The notes below the pieces were generated by a model, which had not been told where the DNA came from, searched no databases, and was given only the letters and a program-made list of their open reading frames with translations. Below are positions 42,977 through 52,400 of a DNA stretch of 64,000 nt, piece by piece. Within the stretch, counting starts at the first letter, position 1. The number at the start of each line of letters is the position of its first letter. The stretch is from Streptomyces violaceusniger Tu 4113 (GTDB lineage: Bacteria > Actinomycetota > Actinomycetes > Streptomycetales > Streptomycetaceae). The stretch covers positions 7,688,001 to 7,752,000 of the forward strand of contig NC_015957.1 of the NCBI RefSeq assembly GCF_000147815.2, written 5' to 3'. Made by a program: the position numbers and the translations under genes.

Positions 42977-43783
42977 TCAGGCGGCCGAGCTGAAGACCGG
43001 GAGGTAGCCACCGGACTGGCCGGCGGGGGTGGGGTGGTAGGACTCGTCGATGGGGAAGGTGACGCTGTTCAGCCAGGCGTCGCCGGAGCAGATCTCATGT
43101 CCGGTGAAGGTCGTGGTGACGTCGCCGAAGCTGAAGCCGTGGTCGGCGGCGCGCTTGGCGGTGACGGAGTTGAGCAGATCGGCACCGCTGTTGATCGCGG
43201 CGCGCTCGGTCTCGCTGAGCCCCACGATGCAGGAGCCGCTCAGCTTGTAGAACCGCGGGTAGCCGAGGACGACGACATGCGCGGAGGGGGCCTTGGCGCT
43301 GATGGCGTTGTAGACCTGGTCCAGCTTGCCGGGCAGGGTGTTCTGGACGAACGTCTTGGCGCTGTTGACCGCGTTGATGCAGGTGGACTCGGACTGCAGA
43401 GCGCAGGTGGTCATGATGTCGGCGAAGCCGGCGTCGTTGCCGCCGATGGAGATGGAGACGAGACCGGTGCCGGAGCCCAGCGGGCCGAGCTGGTTGTTCA
43501 GCACATCGCCGGTCTTGGCGCCGGAGCAGGCGGCGAAGTTGAAGCTCGAGGGGGCGTGCGCGGCGGCCCAGAGCGCGGGGTACGCCTTGCTGCTGCGCTT
43601 ACAACTGCCGCTGGAGCTGTCGTAGCTGCCCGAGCCGAGGCCGGATGAGTAGGAGTCGCCCAGCGCCACATAGGCGGGGCCCGCGCTGTTCTCGGTGGCA
43701 TGGGCTGCGCCGGCCCCGGTGAGGGCGAGGACGGCACCGACGACGAACGCACCCATCGTCGCCGTGAGTCTGGACAGTTTCAT
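42977..43783 (-). CDS. Secreted SGNH/GDSL lipase-esterase
   Basis: The 268-residue protein has a signal peptide (TATMGAFVVGAVLALTGAGAAHA) and the SGNH blocks: YVALGDSYSSG (nucleophile Ser44), the AACSGA glycine, SISIGGNDAGF with Asn, and the late DESYHPTPAGQSG with Asp and His. Six cysteines in the mature part suggest disulfides as in the Streptomyces extracellular lipase/phospholipase group. It hydrolyses short acyl esters or phospholipids. GGGAG lies 6 bases before ATG 43783. A terminator is shared with the permease gene, and about 400 bases of upstream region with no gene precede it. Confidence 0.93.
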   Translation of the reverse strand: MKLSRLTATMGAFVVGAVLALTGAGAAHATENSAGPAYVALGDSYSSGLGSGSYDSSSGSCKRSSKAYPALWAAAHAPSSFNFAACSGAKTGDVLNNQLGPLGSGTGLVSISIGGNDAGFADIMTTCALQSESTCINAVNSAKTFVQNTLPGKLDQVYNAISAKAPSAHVVVLGYPRFYKLSGSCIVGLSETERAAINSGADLLNSVTAKRAADHGFSFGDVTTTFTGHEICSGDAWLNSVTFPIDESYHPTPAGQSGGYLPVFSSAA

Positions 43784-44188
43784 TCGATCTCCCTAGCAGG
43801 ATCACTGCTGTGCCGATATGAGGCGCGATGGCCCGAAAAAATGGCAATCGCGTTCGAAACCGTCAGTCACGCCGCCGGGGATGGATTTCAGCGGTGTGAC
43901 ATGGATATGTCATCCCGCAGAAACGGCCGATCTATGCGGGTAGTTGGCAAAAATCTTTCGATACGCGGCCGATACGTCCATAGGTCGGACGGAATACGGA
44001 TGAGTCACCACGCCCCCGCCCGAACTCTCCCGGCGTACGACCGGCGCACAGGGCGCGACCAGCCCTGATGGGCGCTCAACCCCTGCGCCCGCCATGGACC
44101 GTTCGCACACTTTCTCCGTCTTGACGGCATCCGTCGGCTGCGCGACATTGAAGCCCGGCATCCGGCGCTTCGGGGGGCAAAGACGCCA
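43784..44188. other. 405-base intergenic region with divergent promoters, no gene
   Basis: The region is less GC-rich than its surroundings. It lies between the divergent GDSL esterase and the small membrane protein gene. A short inverted repeat TGACATGGATATGTCA occurs near 43907-43922. GGGGGG lies before ATG 44189. No open frame has coding bias. Confidence 0.5.
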
Positions 44189-44584
44189 ATGCACACCATC
44201 ACTGACAAGAGACCGCCGGACGGGGATTCACTGCCGGTGATCGCGGGCGCCGCGGTCGGCATCGCGGCCATCGGCGCGGCACTCGCGCTGGCCGACGTCC
44301 ACTCACCGCTGCGGGCGCCGTTCACGCTGTTCTTCCTGCTCGCCGCGCCCGCGCTGGCCATCGGCAGCGCACTGCGCGGGCTGGACGCGCTGATCCGCCC
44401 GGTGCTGGCGGTGGCGGGCGCACTCGCGCTGGATCTGCTGGTGGCGCAGGCGATGCTCGCGCTGCGGCTGTGGTCGGCGCGCGGCGGGGTGGCGGCGGTC
44501 GGGGTCCTGAGTCTGCTGATCCTGGTGCCGGCGCTGCTCACCCGCCTCACGCGGCGACAACGTATGACCCAGAGTCAGGAATAG
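44189..44584 (+). CDS. Small membrane protein at the head of the polysaccharide locus
   Basis: I do not recognise a family. The 131-residue protein has four hydrophobic segments (VIAGAAVGIAAIGAALALA, FTLFFLLAAPALAIGSAL, PVLAVAGALALDLLVAQAMLAL, VAAVGVLSLLILVPAL) with a basic C-terminus. It precedes the acyltransferase-like gene by 4 bases on the same strand, so the two are in one operon. A supporting role in the polysaccharide locus is inferred from location. Confidence 0.7.
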   Translation: MHTITDKRPPDGDSLPVIAGAAVGIAAIGAALALADVHSPLRAPFTLFFLLAAPALAIGSALRGLDALIRPVLAVAGALALDLLVAQAMLALRLWSARGGVAAVGVLSLLILVPALLTRLTRRQRMTQSQE

Positions 44585-44588
44585 ATAC

Positions 44589-45692
44589 GTGGAGATCGGT
44601 GTGTACCGCCCGGGGGAGCTGACCGCGGCCGACCGGGCGGTGTGGACGGCCATGCAGTCACAGGCGCATCTGCTGGGCGCGCCGGAGCTGGCGAACCCCT
44701 TTCTGTCATCCGAGTTCACGCTGGCCGTCGGCCACTGCAGACGCGGGGTGCGGATCGCGGTGGTCCGCGAGGAGGGGGAACCGGTGGCCTTCTTCCCCTT
44801 TCAGCGGACCCGGCTCGGGGTGGGGCGGGCGATCGGTCTCGGCCTCTCGGACGCCCAGGGCCTGGTGCACCGGCCCGGGTTCCAGTGGGACGCCCGGGAG
44901 CTGCTGCGCGCATGCTCCCTGGCCGTCTGGGAGTTCGACCATCTGGTGGAGGGGCAGAAGCCGTTCGCGGTGGGGGCCCGTGGTTCCTTCCCCTCCCCCG
45001 TGATCGATGTGGAGCGGGGCTATGAGGCGTATCTGGCCCGGCTGCGCGACCGGTCGCCGAGGTTCACCCGCACCACGCTGGCCAAGGAGCGCAAGCTGGG
45101 CCGGGACGTGGGCGAGGTGCGCTATGTGCACGACGAGCGCGATCCGGCCGTGCTGCGCACCCTGATCGGCTGGAAGTCCGCGCAGTACCGCAGGACCGGG
45201 CGCAGCGACCGGTTCGCCCGGCCGTGGATCATCCGGCTGGTGGAGCAGCTCTTCCACACCCGCGGCGCCTCCTGCCAGGGGCTGCTGTCGGTGCTGTACG
45301 CGGGCGGCCGGCCGGTCGCCGCGCACTTCGGGCTGTGCTCGGAGCGGGTGCTCGCCTGCTGGTTTCCGGCCTACGACCCGGCATTTGCCAAATACTCGCC
45401 CGGACTTGTGCTGCATCTGCGCATGGCGGAAGGGGCCGCCGCGCAGGGTGTGGACTATCTCGATCTCGGGCGCGGTGAGAAGGAATACAAGGACTCCCTG
45501 AAAACACGCGATCTCAGCGTGTCGGAGGGGTGGGTGACGCGCCGCCATCCGGTGGCGCTCGGTCACCGGGCACGGCGCGCCCCGGTGCGCGCACTGCGCA
45601 ATACCGTGGTTTCCCGGCCGGAGTTCTTCGGGCCGGCCGACCGGGTACTCAAAGGTATGGGCAGCCTTCGGAAAAGGAACCCACAAGGCTGA
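44589..45692 (+). CDS. GNAT/FemAB-like acyltransferase (CelD/BcsL type)
   Basis: The 367-residue protein has the double GNAT fold of FemAB/CelD-like enzymes: a PFLSSEFTLAVG start, VAFFPFQRTRLGVGRAIG, a central YLARLRDRSPRFTRTTLAKERKL, and the C-terminal acetyltransferase segments QGLLSVLYAGGRPVAAHFGLCSERVLACWFPAYDPAFAKYSPGLVLHLRMAEGAAAQG and YLDLGRGEKEYKDSLK. Such proteins occur in cellulose and exopolysaccharide clusters, where they may acylate the polymer or lipid carrier. GTG 44589 starts 4 bases after the previous stop; AGGA lies 12 bases upstream. The acyl donor and acceptor are unknown. Confidence 0.85.
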   Translation: MEIGVYRPGELTAADRAVWTAMQSQAHLLGAPELANPFLSSEFTLAVGHCRRGVRIAVVREEGEPVAFFPFQRTRLGVGRAIGLGLSDAQGLVHRPGFQWDARELLRACSLAVWEFDHLVEGQKPFAVGARGSFPSPVIDVERGYEAYLARLRDRSPRFTRTTLAKERKLGRDVGEVRYVHDERDPAVLRTLIGWKSAQYRRTGRSDRFARPWIIRLVEQLFHTRGASCQGLLSVLYAGGRPVAAHFGLCSERVLACWFPAYDPAFAKYSPGLVLHLRMAEGAAAQGVDYLDLGRGEKEYKDSLKTRDLSVSEGWVTRRHPVALGHRARRAPVRALRNTVVSRPEFFGPADRVLKGMGSLRKRNPQG

Positions 45693-46059
45693 CGAACAAA
45701 ATTACCAAGGGGGGTGTAGCCGCAACCGGCTTGCCATACGGTTTGCGACGTCAATACCGTCGTACTTTCACCCGTGTCGGGACCATCATCACAGGCGGCT
45801 CCAGGGGAGGGGCTTCATAGCGTCGCGATGGTTCTCGGGGCGGGAAACGCGGTAGGGGGGTGCCGCGTCCGGCTGTCCTGATCCTTTTGGGATGCGCCGT
45901 GCACGCGGGCCGCGAGGCCAGTAACACCAGCCAGCTTGCCTTGCCTTGGCCGGCAGTCCATGCCGTCATGCGCGGGTGAGAACCCCCCTTTCGAACCGGA
46001 TACATCAAAGGACCGTCCGTGGGGCGGACGGTCCACCGGACGAGAGGGAAAACAGACTC
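45693..46059. other. 367-base gap with candidate promoter and leader hairpin, no gene
   Basis: A candidate promoter is TTGCCA (45731) with TACCGT (45755), 18 bases apart. The leader before ATG 46060 holds a perfect 10-base hairpin (46010-46034). No open frame with coding bias is seen, so the glycosyltransferase genes downstream probably form a separate transcript from the acyltransferase-like gene. Confidence 0.45.
46010..46034. promoter_or_regulatory. Leader hairpin upstream of the GT2 operon
   Basis: GGACCGTCCG pairs exactly with CGGACGGTCC around TGGGG. The stem ends 25 bases before ATG 46060 and 7 bases before the GAGAGGGA ribosome site. It could be a terminator/attenuator, an mRNA-stability element or an operator. 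No run of T follows. Confidence 0.5.
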
Positions 46060-46872
46060 ATGAGCTCCTTTGTGCGCCCGGCCGCGCCGGAAATCGATCC
46101 GGCGGCCCGTACACATCCGTACCGCCCGGTGTCCTCTCATCTCGCGATTGCGCCACCGGTGAGCGTCGTGATTCCGGCGATGAACGAGGCCGAGAATCTT
46201 CCGTACGTTTTCAAAACGCTTCCCGACTGGATCCATGAAGTGGTCCTGGTCGACGGCAATTCCACCGACGACACGGTCCGGGTGGCCCGGGAACTGTGGC
46301 CCGAGGTGAAAGTCGTATCGCAGTCCGGCAAGGGCAAGGGGGATGCGCTCAGCGCCGGATTCGCCGCCTGCACCGGCGACATCGTGGTGATGATCGACGC
46401 TGATGGGTCCGCCGATGGATCGGAGATCGTCAGCTATGTGTCGGCGCTGGTCTCGGGCGCGGATTTCGCCAAGGGTTCGCGCTTCGCCAACGGCGGCGGC
46501 ACGGACGACATGACGACGATCCGCAGGCTCGGCAATCGCGCGCTCACCTCGATCGTCAACCGCAAGTTCGGCGCCCGCTACACCGATCTCTGCTACGGCT
46601 ACAACGCCTTCTGGCGCCACTGCCTCGACGAGATCGCGCTGGACTGCGCCGGGTTCGAGGTGGAGACGCTGATGAACATCCGGGTGGTCAAGGCCGGGCT
46701 GCGGGTCCAGGAGATCCCCAGCCATGAGTACGAGCGCATCCACGGCGCCAGCAATCTGCGGGCCGTCCGCGACGGGCTGCGGGTGCTGAAGGTGATCCTG
46801 CGCGAGCGCGGCGCCCGGCGCCCGCGCCGCCCCGCGGTGGCGCCCGCGGCGGTCCGGGGGGAGGCGTCTTGA
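46060..46872 (+). CDS. Family 2 glycosyltransferase (dolichyl-phosphate mannosyltransferase-like)
   Basis: The 270-residue enzyme is a soluble GT2: VSVVIPAMNEAENLPYVFKTL, a VVLVDGNSTDDTV nucleotide-binding turn, GKGKGDALSAGF, and the metal-binding DADGSADGSEI. KGSRFANGG and a late GFEVETLMNIRV with NLRAVRDG follow. This pattern is that of polyprenyl-phosphate hexosyltransferases and related initiating enzymes. ATG 46060 follows GAGAGGGA. Its stop overlaps the TTG start of the next glycosyltransferase (TTGA), so both are made together. It may provide a lipid-linked sugar to the GT-C module encoded at 49415. Confidence 0.87.
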   Translation: MSSFVRPAAPEIDPAARTHPYRPVSSHLAIAPPVSVVIPAMNEAENLPYVFKTLPDWIHEVVLVDGNSTDDTVRVARELWPEVKVVSQSGKGKGDALSAGFAACTGDIVVMIDADGSADGSEIVSYVSALVSGADFAKGSRFANGGGTDDMTTIRRLGNRALTSIVNRKFGARYTDLCYGYNAFWRHCLDEIALDCAGFEVETLMNIRVVKAGLRVQEIPSHEYERIHGASNLRAVRDGLRVLKVILRERGARRPRRPAVAPAAVRGEAS

Positions 46873-48174
46873 CGGTTCGCCCGGCTCCGGGGCCGCCGGT
46901 GCGGATCTCCGTGGTGATCTGCGTCTACACCGAGGACCGCTGGGGCGACATCCTCGCCGCGGTGGACTCGGTGCGGGCCCAGTCGCTGCCCGCCCACGAG
47001 ACGCTCCTGGTGGTGGACCACAACGCCGGCCTGCTGCGGCGGCTGACGGACCACTACACGGACCACCACGGGGACGGCGGGGCGCGCCCGGATCCCGAAA
47101 CGGCGGCGGATACGGGTCAGGGGGTGCGGGTGCTCGCCAACGCGGGCCCCCGCGGCCTGTCCGCCGGCCGTAACACCGGGATCGCTGCCTCGCACGGCGA
47201 GGTGATCGCCTTCCTCGACGACGACGCGGTCGCCGAACGGGACTGGCTGCACCACTTCGCCGCCGCGTACACCGATCCGCGGGTCATGGCGGTCGGCGGG
47301 CGCACCGTCCCGGTGTGGGCGTCGCGCCGCCGTCCGGTCTGGTTCCCCGAGGAGTTCGACTGGGTGGTGGGCTGCACCTACCTCGGGCTGCCGCCGGGGC
47401 GGGTGCGGGTGCGCAACGTCCTGGGCGGGAACGCCTCGTTCCGCAGGGAGGCGTTCGACGCCGCCGGGGGCTTCGCGAGCGGTATCGGCCGGGACGGCGA
47501 CAAACGGCCGCTGGGCTGTGAGGAGACCGAGCTGTGCATCCGGCTGGCCCGCGCCCGGCCGGACGCGCTGCTGCTGATCGACGACCGCGCGGTGATCCAC
47601 CACAAGGTGCCCGCCGCCCGGGAGCGGTTCGCCTACTTCCGGTCGCGGGCGTACGCCGAGGGCCTCTCCAAGGCCCTGGTGACGCGCAGCGTGGGCGCCC
47701 AGGCGGGCCTTTCGACCGAGCGCCGCTACACCACCCGGGTACTGCCCGCGGGCATCGCCCGCGGGCTGCGGGACGCGCTGCTCGGCCGGGCGGGCGGCGC
47801 CGGGCGGGCGGGCGGCGCCGGGCGGGCGGGCGGCGCCGGGCGGGCGGGCGGCGCCGGGCGGGCGGGCGCGATCGTGGCGGGCGTCGCGGCGGCGGCGAGG
47901 CGGCTATGCGGTGGGCACCGCCCGCGCCCGCCGCGGCGGCCCCCGCTTCAGCATCGCCACCCTCCCGGAACGCCCGCCCCTGCCGGGCGGGCAGCCGGAC
48001 GACGGCCGCGCGGCGGGGCTGGGTCGCGAGGCGGAACCGGGCCGCGGGGCGGGGCACGAGGCGCGACGGGACCGCGAGGCAGGGCAGGACGGCGGGACGG
48101 GACGGGACCGCGAGGCGGGACTGGGCCCCGAGGCCGGACAGGGCCCCGAGGCCGGACGGGAGGGGGCGGCATGA
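46869..48174 (+). CDS. Family 2 glycosyltransferase with apparent frameshift near its C-terminus
   Basis: The TTG start overlaps the previous stop. The first 300 residues or so are a GT2 domain: ISVVICVYTEDRWGDILAAVDSVRAQ, GLSAGRNTGIAASHGEVIAFLDDDAVAERDW, a VLGGNASFRREAF segment and CEETELCIRLARARP. An 18-base in-frame repeat (GRAGGA units) follows. After about 47895 normal codon usage moves one frame forward, giving GYAVGTARARRGGPRFSIATLPERP and a stop at 48172-48174 that overlaps the deacetylase start (ATGA). The total length of 1306 bases is one more than a multiple of three. As read, the frame instead runs straight into the deacetylase. So either one base is extra here (error or mutation) or the frame is bypassed. 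Confidence 0.82.
47784..47867 (+). repeat. 18-base in-frame tandem repeat in the GT2 gene
   Basis: Four full units and one partial unit of GGGCGGGCGGGCGGCGCC encode repeating GRAGGA. The array lies between the GT2 catalytic domain and the apparent frameshift site. Confidence 0.9.
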
Positions 48175-49418
48175 GCGGCGCGAACCCAGGCCCGGCGCCG
48201 ATCGACAACTCCGGCCCGGTGCCGAACGCAAACCCCGGCCCGGTGCCGAACGCAAACCCCGACCCGATACCGAACGCACACCCCGACCCGATGCCGAGCG
48301 ACAACTCCGACCCGGTACCGAACGCACACCCCGACCCGATGCCGAACGGCAACCCCGACCCGATACCGAACGCACACCCCGGCCCGATGCCGAACGGCAA
48401 CCCCGACCCGGTACCGAACGCACACCCCGACCCGGTACCGAACGCACACCCCGACCCGGTACCGAACGCACACCCCGACCCGATGCCGAACGGCAACCCC
48501 GACCCGGTACCGAACGCACACCCCGACCCGATGCCGAGCGACAACTCCGACCCGATGCGGAACGCACACCCCGGCCCGGTGCCGACCGCAAACCGCGGCC
48601 CGGTGCCGACCGCAAACCGCGGCCGCGGCTCCGTGCCGATCCTGATGTATCACGCCGTGGCCAACGCCCCCGCGCGGGCCACCCGTGGGCTGTCCGTCAC
48701 GCCGGGCGCGTTCGCCGAGCAGATGGCTCTGCTCGGCGAGCGCGGCTTCACCCCGGTCAGTTGCGCACGGCTGGCCGACGCCTGGCGCGGCGGCACCGCG
48801 CTGCCGCCCAGCCCCGTGGTGGTCACCTTCGACGACGGCTACGAGGGCGTGCACCGTCACGCCCTCCCCGTCCTCGCCCACCACGGCTTCGAGGCCACGC
48901 TCTTCGCGGCCACGGGCTGGCTGCGCGGCCCGCTCCAGGCGGCCGGCGCCCTGGACCTGATGCTCGACTGGGGCCAGGTGCGCGAGTTGGCCGGCGCGGG
49001 GGTGGAGATCGGCGCGCACAGCCACACCCACCCCCAACTGGATCAGCTCTCCGATGCCCGGCTGTGGTTCGAGGTGGCCCACTGCCGGGATCTGCTCACC
49101 GCCGAACTCGGCCGTCCACCCGTGTCGTTCGCCTATCCCTACGGCTACTCCAGCCGCCGGGTGCGCCGGGTGGTGCGCTCGGCCGGGTTCGGGGTGTCCC
49201 TCGCGGTGGGCAACGCACTGGCGGCGCGCGGCCAGGGCCCGTACGCACTGCGCCGGGTCACGGTGCGGCGCACCACCCGGATCGAGGAGTTCGAGCGGCT
49301 GGTGTCCGGGCGGGCGATCGGCCGCGGCTTCGCCGGGGACCGGGCCCTCACCAAGGGATACGCCATGGTCCGCAGATCCCGTCAGCTCTCACGACAGGTA
49401 CTACGGAAGGTGACGTGA
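48171..49418 (+). CDS. Polysaccharide deacetylase (NodB domain) with octapeptide repeat N-terminus
   Basis: The 415-residue product has a C-terminal NodB domain: VPILMYHAVAN, TFDDGYEG (metal aspartates at 221-222), GAHSHTHPQLDQL (metal histidines at 283 and 287) and SFAYPYGYSSRRVRRVVRSAG. It would remove acetyl groups from hexosamine residues of a glycan. Before it come 18 tandem octapeptides (NPDPVPNAH-like), a Pro/Asn-rich flexible arm. No signal peptide is present if ATG 48171 is the start. In the uncorrected frame it is fused to the preceding GT2. Its stop overlaps the GTG of the flippase fusion (GTGA). Confidence 0.87.
   Translation: MSGANPGPAPIDNSGPVPNANPGPVPNANPDPIPNAHPDPMPSDNSDPVPNAHPDPMPNGNPDPIPNAHPGPMPNGNPDPVPNAHPDPVPNAHPDPVPNAHPDPMPNGNPDPVPNAHPDPMPSDNSDPMRNAHPGPVPTANRGPVPTANRGRGSVPILMYHAVANAPARATRGLSVTPGAFAEQMALLGERGFTPVSCARLADAWRGGTALPPSPVVVTFDDGYEGVHRHALPVLAHHGFEATLFAATGWLRGPLQAAGALDLMLDWGQVRELAGAGVEIGAHSHTHPQLDQLSDARLWFEVAHCRDLLTAELGRPPVSFAYPYGYSSRRVRRVVRSAGFGVSLAVGNALAARGQGPYALRRVTVRRTTRIEEFERLVSGRAIGRGFAGDRALTKGYAMVRRSRQLSRQVLRKVT
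48183..48614 (+). repeat. Eighteen 24-base tandem repeats coding octapeptides
   Basis: The units encode NPDPVPNA, HPDPMPNG, NSDPVPNA and variants. Third-position changes between units show that they diverged under codon-level constraint, while recent identical copies (around 48418-48489) show ongoing expansion. The array length should vary between strains. Confidence 0.93.
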
Positions 49419-52400
49419 GCCCGTTGTCCGACACGACCACCCGGGCTAAGGAGCGGACGGCCGCCGCCGAGCGGCCGTCCGACGGCCGGAGCGGCGAGGG
49501 CGGCATGCTCTTCCGCAACGCCTACGCGCTGATGCTCAACACGGGCATCTCCGCGGTCCTCGGCCTCGGCTTCTGGCTGGCCGCCGCCCGCTACTACGCG
49601 GAGGACGCGGTCGGCCAGGGCTCGGCGGCCATCGCCGCGATGAAGCTCCTCGCGGGGCTCACCGCGGTCACCCTGACGGGCGCGCTGGCCCGTTTCATCC
49701 CGGTCGCCGGGCGGGCCACGGGGCGGCTGGTGTTCAGCACCTACGCGGCCAGTTCGGTGGTCGTGGCGCTGGCCGCGGTGGTCTTCCTGCTCACGCTCAA
49801 CGCCTGGGGGCCGTCGTACCGCTTTCTGCACGGCCCCCTCCACGGCCTCGGCTTCATCGTCGCGGTCGTGGGCTGGTCGCTGCTGACCCTGCAGGACGGG
49901 GTGCTGACCGGGCTGCGCAGCGCGTTCTGGGTGCCGGTGGGCAATACGGTGTTCTCAGCGGCCAAGCTGGTGCTGCTCATCGCGTTCGCCGCGGCGATCC
50001 CGACCGCCGGGGTGTTCGTGTCCTGGGTCGCCTCGATCGCGGTGTCCGTACTGCCGCTGGGCTGGCTGGTGTTCCGCCGCCTCGTGCCCCGGCACATCAC
50101 GGCGACGGAGGGGAGGCCGCGGCCGGCGGGCTATCGGGAGATGGGCCGCTTCCTCGCCGGGGACTACACCGGGTCGCTGTTCTCGCTCGTGGTGGTCTAC
50201 GCCGTGCCGGTGATCGTCGCCTCGCAGGTCAGCGCGGCCGACAACGCGTACTTCTACATCACGACCACCATCGGCGGCACCACGAATCTGCTGGCCATCA
50301 ACATGGGCTCCTCGCTGACCGTCGAGGGCTCGCACGATCCGGCCCGGCTCGCCGAGAACTGCCGGTCGGCCCTGCGGCGGATGGCCCGCATCATGATCCC
50401 GGTCTGTCTCTTCCTCTTCGTCTTCGCCCCCCAGATCCTCGGGGTCTTCGGCGACGGCTACGCGGATGCGGCCGCACCGCTGCTGCGCTGGTTCGCGGTG
50501 GGCGCGGCACTGCGGGTGGTCATCGAGGTGTACTTCGCGGTGCTGCGGGCGCAGAGCCGCACCTCGGGGCTGGCGGTGTTGCAGGGGCTGTTGTGTGTGC
50601 TGGTGCTGGGGCTGACGTTGCTGCTGCTGCCACGGATGGGGTTGACGGGGGCGGGGGTCGCGGAGATCTCCAGCCTGTCGGTGATCGCGTGGATCGCGGC
50701 GGTGCGGCTGCGCCGGGTGCTCAAGGGGCACGGTGGGGCTGCCGCCCCGGAGCCGGAGTCCGCTTCCCCGTCCTCGCCGCCGCTGCCCCTGCCGGAGCAC
50801 CGCACCGCACCCGACGGCGATCTCGCGGACCTCGCGGTCTACGGCGACCGCCGCCGCGAGTACGCGGGCCACTACGGCACCCGCTGGGCGCTGCGCGCCG
50901 CCCTCGACACGGACACGCTGGCGCTCGGTGTCCGCATGCACTTCCCCGCCACGGATCCGCTACGCGACGACGCCCAGAAACGCCGCTGGGACAAGCGCTA
51001 CGGAACATCGGCCCCGGAAACGCCACCCCCGGCCGGGGCCACCGAAACGGCCTCCGCCGGGACCACCCACCCGGCGCCGGGTGACGCCCACTCGGGCAGG
51101 GACGGCCGGTGGCCGGTGCTGAGCGCCGGGCTCCCGGGGCCGGCTGATGGCGCCTCGGGCGCGGGACCGGTCGCGGATCCGGGCGGCCAGGACGGGGGCC
51201 CGGGTCGCGGGCTCCCGGCGGCGGCCCCGGCCGACGGCGCGGGTCCCGGGCACGTTCGGCCCGACGCGGGCGGCACGGACCACCCGACCGGCGAACCCCG
51301 CGTGGCACGGAACGGCTCGGCCCCCGGCCCCCTCGCCCCGGCCGACGGCCCGGACGACGACGCGGGACCCGCCGGAGTTTCCCGAGGGGAGGCGGACGGC
51401 GGGCCGCGTATCCGGGCCGCCGGCACGGCCGTTGATACGGCCGCCGGTACGGCCGCTCCCAAGGACCGGTGGCCGGTGTTGAAGCCCGGGCCCCTGGGGG
51501 CGGCTGTTCCGAAGCGCGGGCAGCCCGGTGCGGACCGCGACCCGGCCGAGCGCTCCGAGGCCGCGCGGCGGTGGCCGGTCATTGCCCCGCCGCACGGCGG
51601 GCCGACCGACCAGGGCGCCAACACGTCGCAGGCACGGAGTGGGGCGGGTGGGTTGCGATCGGGGCGCGTGCCCTTGGAACAGACCGCGACCGAACCGGGG
51701 ACGAACCGAGCCTCGAAGCAGAGCCCGACCGAACGGGGAGCGGACCCGGCCTCGGAGCGGATGGCGACCGGGCCAGGGGCGGACCCGGCCCCACCGTCCG
51801 CCTCCGACGCCACCGACGCCGCCCAATCGGCACAGCGACAGGGCCTGGCCGCCGCCGATCCCGCAGAACAGCAACAGGGCCAAGGGGCCGCAGGGCTCGC
51901 GGACCAGCCGGCCCAAGCGGGCCCGGCAGGGCCCACCGGGCCGCGGGCTGGCCGAAAAGGCGCAGCGGCCCTGTGGGGGGTCGCGGCCGGCGGGCTTGCC
52001 CTCTACTGGGTGCCGCTGCTGCGCATGCGGGACGCCGATCTCGACCGTATGGGCGGGCTCGGGCTCGTCTCGGTCCTCCCCCGGGCCACCCTCCTCGGTG
52101 CCGCGCTGCTCATCGCCGCCTTCGCCGGTGCGCTCCGGCTCGCGCGGCCCCGGCGCGCCCTGCTGACCGTCGTACTCCTCGCGACCGTCGTCTCGCTGCA
52201 CGCCGTGCCCGCCGTGCTGGAGGCGCAGCCGCGGTTCCCGACCGCGTGGCAGCACCTGGGGTTCCTGGACTACATCGGCCGGACCGGTCACGCCGTGCCC
52301 GATCTCGACGCGCGCTGGAGCTGGCCCGGTTTCTTCGCGGGGGCGGCGTTCCTGGCCCAGGCAGCCGGGGTGCACGATCTCTCCGAGGTGCTGCGCTGGT

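Noticed and set aside
47784..48614. CRISPR array
   Set aside because: Repeats are directly adjacent, without spacers, and in frame with protein coding.
47534..49414. In-frame upstream extension of the flippase fusion (2134-codon frame)
   Set aside because: This part overlaps the GT2 and deacetylase genes in another frame and lacks coding bias; GTG 49415 overlapping the preceding stop is the natural start.
46869..49418. Real 849-residue GT2-deacetylase fusion
   Set aside because: Codon bias between 47895 and 48174 points to another frame and to an ATGA overlap between two genes, so I list them separately; see the finding.
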